52,455 bases of DNA, from assembly GCA_946408345.1 (NCBI GenBank), contig CAMJRR010000018.1, positions 1-52,455 of the forward strand, written 5' to 3'. A program made the position numbers and the translations under genes. Shown here piece by piece: positions 51,901-52,455 of the stretch; the first letter of the stretch is position 1, and each line of letters begins with the position of its first letter. The notes under the pieces are model-generated. The model was not told where the DNA came from. It saw only the letters and a list, made by a program, of their open reading frames with translations, and did no database searches. Source of the stretch: an uncultured Bacteroidales bacterium. Lineage in GTDB: Bacteria > Bacteroidota > Bacteroidia > Bacteroidales > F082.

Positions 51901-52455
51901 TTGAGGACTTCGAAGGCGAAGCCTTTGTGCCCAACTGTTGGGAAACCTACTCAACGAACTCGCGTCAATGGACAAGAAGCACAATCCGTGCCCATTGCGG
52001 TTCGGCAAGCGCCTTTAGCGACTTTTATGGCGATGTCTATTTGGTGATGCCCGACCTCGAGCTTTCGGCCAATGCTTCGTCAGCGCAACTTTCCTTCTGG
52101 TCGTATGATTCTTATCCTTATGACTTTGCACCGGGCAACAACAATGTCGTGCTGCTCGACGGCGACACGGAGACCGTGCTTTGGTCAGCTGAAACAGCAA
52201 GCCAAGAGTGGACGGAGGCCACCATTGACCTCAGCGCCTATATAGGTCAGACCATCACCCTCGCCTTCAAGTATGCGGGCAACGACGGCAACGGCTGGTA
52301 TGTTGACGATGTGGAGGTGTCAGTGTCGTCAACCGCCACTACTCAGAACATTGCCTTATCCTCAGGCACCAACTGGTTCTCGACCTACGTTGAAATCACC
52401 TTGGACGACCTGAAGGCAGCCTTGGAGACTGCCACGCCCAACACGGCCATCACCG
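45990..52455 (+). CDS. Giant BspA-type surface protein (3' end outside window)
   Basis: The frame is open for 2155 codons from the ATG at 45990 to the window edge. A signal peptide (GVFALLLALFLGIGTAYA) is followed by a very long LRR_5 array to about residue 1100 (LTIPNSVTTIGSNAFVNC, with FTGSLTIG units). An InlB B-repeat lies at about 1104-1172, then a 'LPSYSYYKYGLSQQIYT' module (about 1180-1350), a second InlB repeat (about 1353-1428), another PSYSYY module (about 1537-1708), and an Fn3 split by a choice-of-anchor-J domain (about 1712-1960). A second J-type domain follows (about 1967-2115), and then the start of a W-rich module almost identical in DNA to that of the preceding gene. No stop is reached. 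A surface adhesin role is likely. Confidence 0.88.
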   Translation, partial: MKRFLLHRKGVFALLLALFLGIGTAYAFDFSATCSTGQTLYYNITSTNNHYVEITFPGTTNDWWGEYTKPIGNIVLPSTVSYDGVTYTVTAISWYAFYECTDLTGSLTIPNTVGFIGYGAFMWCSGFNGTLTLSNALTVIQGRAFIGCTGLTGALTIPTSVLTIGNEAFRGCPGFTGSLTIPDSVTEIGNNAFCDCTGFTGTLTIGTSVASIGQSAFKNCNGFTQVKYNAVNCANVTSAAMPFENCSGTLTIGNTVQRIPSYMFYEADVLYGSLTIPNSVITVGACAFAGCDGFTGSLTIGNSVTTIEFGGFGWCPNFTGRLTLGSSLTTIGDQAFYADEGFTGPITIPNSVTTIGSTAFKNCIGFTGSLTIGTSVASIGMGAFQSCIGITQVNYNAINCADVTSTDKPFENCGGTLIIGDQVQKIPAQMFRQCEYFTGPLTIPNSVTTIGSNAFVNCFGLTSLTLGNSVTTIGSGAFGNCDNITGSLTIPNSVTTIGASAFQYLGLTGSLTIGYGVTSMGNYAFSGCSSLSSMMVYPETPPTLGSNAFQNVPKTIPVKVPCGKVNTYQNASGWNEFTNIQEFCDPLTYEINPDGVSVTVTGHVDGTNATGELFIPETKVIEGITFTVTAIGNDAFSNCSGLTSSLIIPNTVTSIGDFAFSECTGLTGSLILPNTLTYIGAYAFQACPGFTGDLTLPNTLTTLGNGAFYLCNGFNGNLTLPNSITAIGKDTFASCKFIGSLTIPNTVTSIGNYAFHLCTGFTGSLTIPNSVTSIGYLAFYGCSGFDGTLTIGTSVASMGRSAFKDSGFMHINYNAVNCAGYDQYEDVQPFQGMNATLSIGSTVQTIPQLMFSSCTGFTGTLTIPTSVTTIGYGAFYECSGFTGSLNIPSSVTLIDGNAFYSCTGFDGTLTLPISLTTIADGTFRNCSGFTGSLTIPDRVTSIGEDAFLGCESFTGYLHIGNSVTTIGAYAFDNCIGFIGSLTIPESVTEIGPAAFQDCSGFNGRLFILGPVTSIEHHTFNYCSSLTGSLTLPNTVTEIGELAFNHCNQLTEITALPETPPILGANAFQYVPTGIPVYVPCGSLSAYQSASGWNEFTNMQCLPWTVTLSTNPWEGGTVNGAGTYANGASCTVSATPNDNYLFMHWRNNGEVVSCNASYSFYVYEDTELEAVFMSQDNAGTIIGSGEITELTLPSYSYYKYGLSQQIYTASELGGSFTINSISFFNAGNEETRRYDVYLVHTSKSSFSSGTDWIPVYQADCVYSGLVTMRKGMWTTIVLDTPFNYNGTSNLALIMDDNTNDFTDSPHMACRVYNAPLSNQAIRVYSDNTNYAANNPSSYTGTRLSVKNQIMFNRPVYTITATPNNASMGTVTGAGQYGYGDLCQLKATANSGHTFLDWMRNDGVAVTDEAEYEFIVTGDRTLRANFFEGTDVCNLTLILGDYDYYWGGNYLEVHFGNGMSHLFGVLNGEPTASFTLPFVNGSHVELNMQIGTFSDQYHFEVRYANGNLACTSDAVIGESSYEFDLDCDEMPANWAYLGDGDNISDVFLPSYSYYNYGLSQQIYTADEIGSAGNITSIAFYNQGENNTKTRTYDIYLMPTNKFEFFSNTDWINLSEEDKVFSGDVTMTTNEWTFITFDKPFVYDGTSNLVLVMDDNSGNYTNAPHMACRVYQTGLDQAIRVYSDGTNYDPFAPTSYSGTVMDMKNQVYFGFANIDCWPPANLTATDISTNSATLHWEGYQDSYNVRYRVAPPFYEDFEDEESFYADWTFISMNNANDIGGDGYSAGLSRDAAHSGVYGFRFSSYHTTATGEDYNQYLISPKLTVTGDLNFYFMKYNTSSESLYVGYSTTGNDLDDFTWTEDLVPTTSWQEYTQTLPSNVKYIAFHYYGNYTFHVYLDDITIGGNGIPMGDWVNLDNIAGTTTEITGLDPSTNYVWQVQGNNTSCNDDGTTRWSKKATFITQCDAIIVDAENPFIEDFEGEAFVPNCWETYSTNSRQWTRSTIRAHCGSASAFSDFYGDVYLVMPDLELSANASSAQLSFWSYDSYPYDFAPGNNNVVLLDGDTETVLWSAETASQEWTEATIDLSAYIGQTITLAFKYAGNDGNGWYVDDVEVSVSSTATTQNIALSSGTNWFSTYVEITLDDLKAALETATPNTAIT

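Overview
The window looks like chromosomal DNA of a gut- or rumen-type member of the Bacteroidales (Bacteroidota). Four things point there. Promoters have the TTTG...TAnnTTTG form. Giant secreted proteins end in type IX secretion (T9SS) type A sorting domains. FISUMP ('Fibrobacter succinogenes major paralogous'), BspA-type leucine-rich repeat and InlB B-repeat modules are abundant. Ribosomal protein S1 has six S1 domains and a charged C-terminal tail. All genes read on the + strand except one ATPase/nuclease gene at 38943-40490. No tRNA, rRNA, CRISPR array or complete insertion sequence was recognised.

Layout. (1) 1-2640: a duplicated membrane/PH-domain gene pair, a CPBP intramembrane protease, a 58-aa ribbon-helix-helix protein and a 61-aa membrane peptide; several of the ORF ends are built from a palindromic repeat. 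(2) 2868-4223: a secreted alpha/beta hydrolase. (3) 4347-9460: a run of a sigma-70-like factor, an anti-sigma-like membrane protein, a secreted caspase, a beta-barrel-like protein and a FISUMP lipoprotein. (4) 9534-13753: a small HTH protein, a 51-aa peptide and a mosaic FISUMP lipoprotein. (5) 13754-15870: a repeat-rich region holding an antitoxin gene and a broken PIN toxin gene. (6) 15871-35922: the surface-protein locus, with a 1960-aa kelch/beta-helix/dockerin-like protein, a 3155-aa cohesin-like/Ig/InlB protein, a 620-aa T9SS protein, a 95-aa secreted peptide with a sorting-type tail, a FISUMP protein and a short MutS-like ORF. (7) 36192-41430: a truncated ATPase/DUF4143 gene, rpsA, an AAA-ATPase/PD-(D/E)XK protein and a HEPN/MNT pair. 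(8) 41764 to the right edge: two BspA-type surface proteins, the second running off the window.

How the parts may work together. The two giant genes at 15871 and 21760 are 6 bp apart. One carries a dockerin-like segment and the other three cohesin-like modules, so they may assemble on the cell surface. The 51-aa peptide/lipoprotein unit and the giant-gene unit share a palindrome placed about 80 bp upstream of a TAnnTTTG box, which suggests common control; the small HTH gene at 9534 is the nearest candidate regulator. The three FISUMP proteins end in a lectin-like segment whose codon pattern resembles a diversity-generating retroelement (DGR) variable region. A short ORF resembling the MutS-like DGR accessory protein follows one of them, but no reverse transcriptase or template repeat is visible here. 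At least three families of palindromic intergenic repeats recur, often at gene ends or beside decayed genes.
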